In this document: piece by piece, positions 60,841 through 64,000 of the stretch | Numbering within the stretch: the first letter of the stretch is position 1 | Layout: each line of letters opens with the position of its first letter | From: Delphinus delphis | Lineage: Eukaryota > Chordata > Mammalia > Artiodactyla > Delphinidae | Assembly (NCBI RefSeq): GCF_949987515.2 | Contig: NC_082696.1 | Span: 64,426,447 to 64,490,446, forward strand | DNA: 64,000 bases | Direction: 5' to 3' | The notes under the pieces: generated by a model | The model's database searches: none | What the model was told of the DNA's origin: nothing | The model's input: only the letters and a program-made list of their open reading frames with translations | Translations under genes and position numbers: made by a program

Positions 60841-63800
60841 GTAATAAAGATCTTTATATTAGTATAAAAATATTTGTATGTTTTTCTCTTGTGAAGAACT
60901 ATTTTTGCGTGTTTTTCTTTGGTTTTGTTTTTGTCTGTCTAGAACTACAGCAATCCCTTTATTGCTTCTCTTGAAGGCACACCCACACTAAACGCCCCCA
61001 GGCAGATACGCTATTATTTTCAGAGTTATTCTCCAGATCTAGATTTAATGGTTCTGTTGCCTGTCTCTTTATATTGGTTGTGAAGCGTGGGGATGAGGAG
61101 AGAAGGATGAGGGGCTGACTGGCCCAGATGTTTCAATAATGATAACAATTATTAATAGTCAACACTGTTTCTAACGATCATGATGGCCCACGTCCACTCT
61201 CTCTGAACTTTGAGCTCAGAATTTGACTTCTCCTACTCTGAACTTTGAGTATTTCCTGAGCTTAAGGTAGAAGAATGTCTTTCACTTTTGCTGCATTCCT
61301 TTCCTGGATTATATTCTTAGGCCACAGTGTACTTTAATCCATCAGTGCAGATCCATCTCCTTTCTTTATTTAACATATTAGACACAATATACAGTTAAGT
61401 AATACCATTGCTTCCTCATTTGGATTCATTCGTCTCTGAAAATCTTTACTGTCATTTTGAATCTGAAGCTACTGTCAACTTTTTCATTCTGGAATTTCCA
61501 GATTGGCTTCTGCATCAGCTGAATTCCTTAGTTCCTCTTTATTATAGACACGCTTATGTACATCTAATCTTTGCTCCTAGCTTCCTGAATGTTTGTAGTT
61601 TATATTTTTGTATTTTAAAACACATATTAGCTTTTGAATTTTGCAAAATTAATTTATACCCTTAAATAGAGTAATGGCTAAACATGTTTTAACATCTATA
61701 TATGTTGCTATACATTTTAATATCATTTAATATATTAACGCAATTCTTTGTTAATAAAAGTTTCGAATGAAATATACTTTCACCAGAGACAATCTAACTA
61801 AATGCACATTTTCATTTGCTCCTACTAAATTTTAAAAGCATTTTTTTCTGTATAACACCTCACAGACATTAAGGATTTTGATTTGTTTCTTTCTTTTAAA
61901 AGTAAAATCAGTCTACTTTGAGAACAATGCATTCATTCATGGACCATATTAACCAATCAATAATTTATAGCCCTTGTTTACACGTAAGATATTAAACATA
62001 GGCAATTTAAATCTTTAACTATGAAAAAAGGAATGAATGCCTTGTGATTTAAACAGACCTGAGAAATTTAATTAATGGAATATTTTCACTTTTAAGGTCA
62101 AAAAGTTATGGCTTAAGTAGAGGAATAGATTTACCTGCGAACAGAAGAGACCATTTGCTCAGATGATCAAAAACACATACTTTTTCAGCCTTCTGCCTCA
62201 CTTTGTGGATTGCAAGTGAAAGTTTCAATGTGGATGAGCTTGGAATGAGGAGAAATTATGATATTCTCCTCTGTATTATGATAGTGTTTCTGATGGCTGA
62301 AAATGATGGCGGAGCTCCAATTTTTGAAATTGTTTCATTTAAAAACTAAGCATTGAATTTCCGCAGGGTGTTATAGAATTCTCAGCCTTCTTTGATTCAA
62401 TTTAAAGGACACATTTATGGCGCTTAAATTGTTCCTGGCAATTCTATGCTCTGTAACATTTTAATCAAATGTACTTTATACCAAACTCTCCCACATAAAG
62501 TGTAGATAAATATAAAAGTATATAATCATATTTTAATGAACTGTTTTTAGTTTTTGGTTGGTCCAACTGTGTGCCCTCTTAGCCAAAGGATAACTAAAAC
62601 TATCATAAAAGTGAAATTTAAATTCTCAGCTGGTTGTGTCTCAAGTAAAATGACTACTTAGATCTAAAACAAAATAATAAAATAAATTAAGAGAGCATGG
62701 AGCTCAGATCCTGAGGCTGGACTTTTTCCTTTTCTAATCAGATATAATGTGAGTTTAAAAAGGCATGATTTAGTTCATCAACTGCATTTGTTTGTCCTTT
62801 TTGTTTCCTTTATGGGTATAAATGTAATAAAATCAAGCAGCCATGTCTCAATAAGTACAATTTAATGTTACATGGATTATTCTTGACCTGAGACTTGACT
62901 TGTTTTGTTGATTAGGAAACCTAGCTCTTATTTTTTTGGTCACACTTTTTAGCATTTATAGAATAATTACAAAATACCTATGGGTGCCATTCCATTGGGT
63001 GATGAATGTGTTTCTACTTCATTCTACTTGTTAGGAGGTTTGGCTGAAAAAACATTCCTGGAAGTGTTTCATGATCTCCAAATTTAACACTGAGTGGTAT
63101 TTATAAAGGTTATCCTGGGGATATTTGGTTGCTCCTGTGTTGATTTCTGTTTCCTCTAGGATCTTGGAGGAAATCACCTCTTCCACTTGAGGGCCTTCAA
63201 AGGTCTTCACATCCAGCCCCAAAGTGCAGTGATTGGCAGGACCTCCAATTACCAGAGTTTCACTAGTCAGGTGAAGAGTTACCTTTTCTTATTACACTTT
63301 ATGAGCTGAGCGAATTAAGTTAAACCTGTACATCATTTTTTTTTCTTTCTGGAAATTAAAAAGATTTACACTCACTGTTTTGAAAAAGTACATTTTTGCT
63401 TGCAGCTGTCAAAACAAGCTGTCATTTCAATTATCTAGAGTGTCTATTAGTCAATTTTTAATAAAGTTTCAACTACTTTTTCCTGGTCTTTAATGAATGG
63501 CATCCCTCACACACCTTTTAAATATATGTTCTGTGGCCTCAATAGAATTCTGAAATGAGGTAGAAAATATTAAATAATTTAATCATAAAAAGCTTTATAT
63601 TTTCCATGTTGCCTAAAGCACACTCCTTTTCAGTAGTCTTATTTCCTTTAAAATTCCCCCTTCTTAGAAAGCAATAATGGCAGCCACAATAAAAGGTTGT
63701 ATTGTATCCATGAATTTGAGACAGTTATTCCTCGTTCAATGGAACAAAAAAGAACAGATAGATCATTTCATGGTTAGATCTCTGTGTGTCTATCTATGTT

Positions 63801-64000
63801 AATTGCTTTTCAATTTATTTTCAACGGTATGACTTTTTTCCAAACTGACTGTAAACTCTTAAAAAATAATAAATATGTATCATTCTTCCCTCTATTCCTC
63901 TCAATATTTCATAAATTATTATGTATATAACTTGTTTTAATTAAATTATTCATTAAAAGTGATTCAATAAATCCTCAAGTTCAGGTCCCCAGAGTCATCA
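60841..64000. other. Unique intergenic sequence
   Basis: About 3.2 kb of AT-rich DNA without a recognised gene or young repeat. The frames at 61408-61665 (plus) and 63031-63222 (minus) have no known features. Confidence 0.5.

Noticed and set aside
1..64000. A host gene or an undescribed multi-gene system.
   Set aside because: Both strands show only repeats and short chance frames. I found no exon chain with splice sites and known domains, no operon-like layout and no RNA gene.

Overview
This window is mammalian nuclear DNA, most likely from a whale or dolphin. It is AT-rich, has no CpG-island-like stretch, and I find no intact protein-coding gene, tRNA, rRNA or CRISPR. The main clue to the organism is eleven insertions of tRNA-derived SINEs of the CHR type (Cetacea, Hippopotamidae, Ruminantia). 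Six belong to a short form of about 210 bp with a plain oligo-A tail and clear target-site duplications, which I take to be the young cetacean form. Species cannot be decided from what I can see.

Layout. 0-5.5 kb: an ancient L1 reverse-transcriptase remnant, a younger L1 3' end, one SINE, then three L1 3' parts in a row, one carrying a (CA)n tract. 5.5-13 kb: mostly unique sequence with old L1M, MIR and L2 pieces and a solo LTR of an endogenous retrovirus lying inside an L2. 13-17 kb: a small L1 insertion with a 10-bp target duplication, a MIR, a MER5A DNA transposon inside an older repeat, and a young SINE inside a MIR. 17-33 kb: mostly unique sequence with L2 remnants and one long-form SINE. 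33-47.7 kb: six SINEs, an L1 3' part, L2 pieces, a hAT-like DNA transposon fossil and simple repeats. 49.6-53.2 kb: the largest element, a 3.3-kb antisense L1 with most of a broken ORF2, joined head to tail to a second L1 3' fragment. 53.3-64 kb: two SINEs, MIRs, an old L1M, a local 98-bp duplication, and long plain intergenic sequence.

The only real coding relic is the L1 ORF2 at 50.4-53.2 kb. It keeps the catalytic FADD motif but is split by frameshifts and at least one stop. All other open reading frames of 60-140 codons are either translations of SINE or LINE sequence or chance frames in unique DNA. No genes act together here: the window reads as an intergenic or deep intronic region built up by successive transposon insertions. 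I found no new biological system. The most useful observations are the nested and duplicated repeat structures and the well-bounded SINE insertions.
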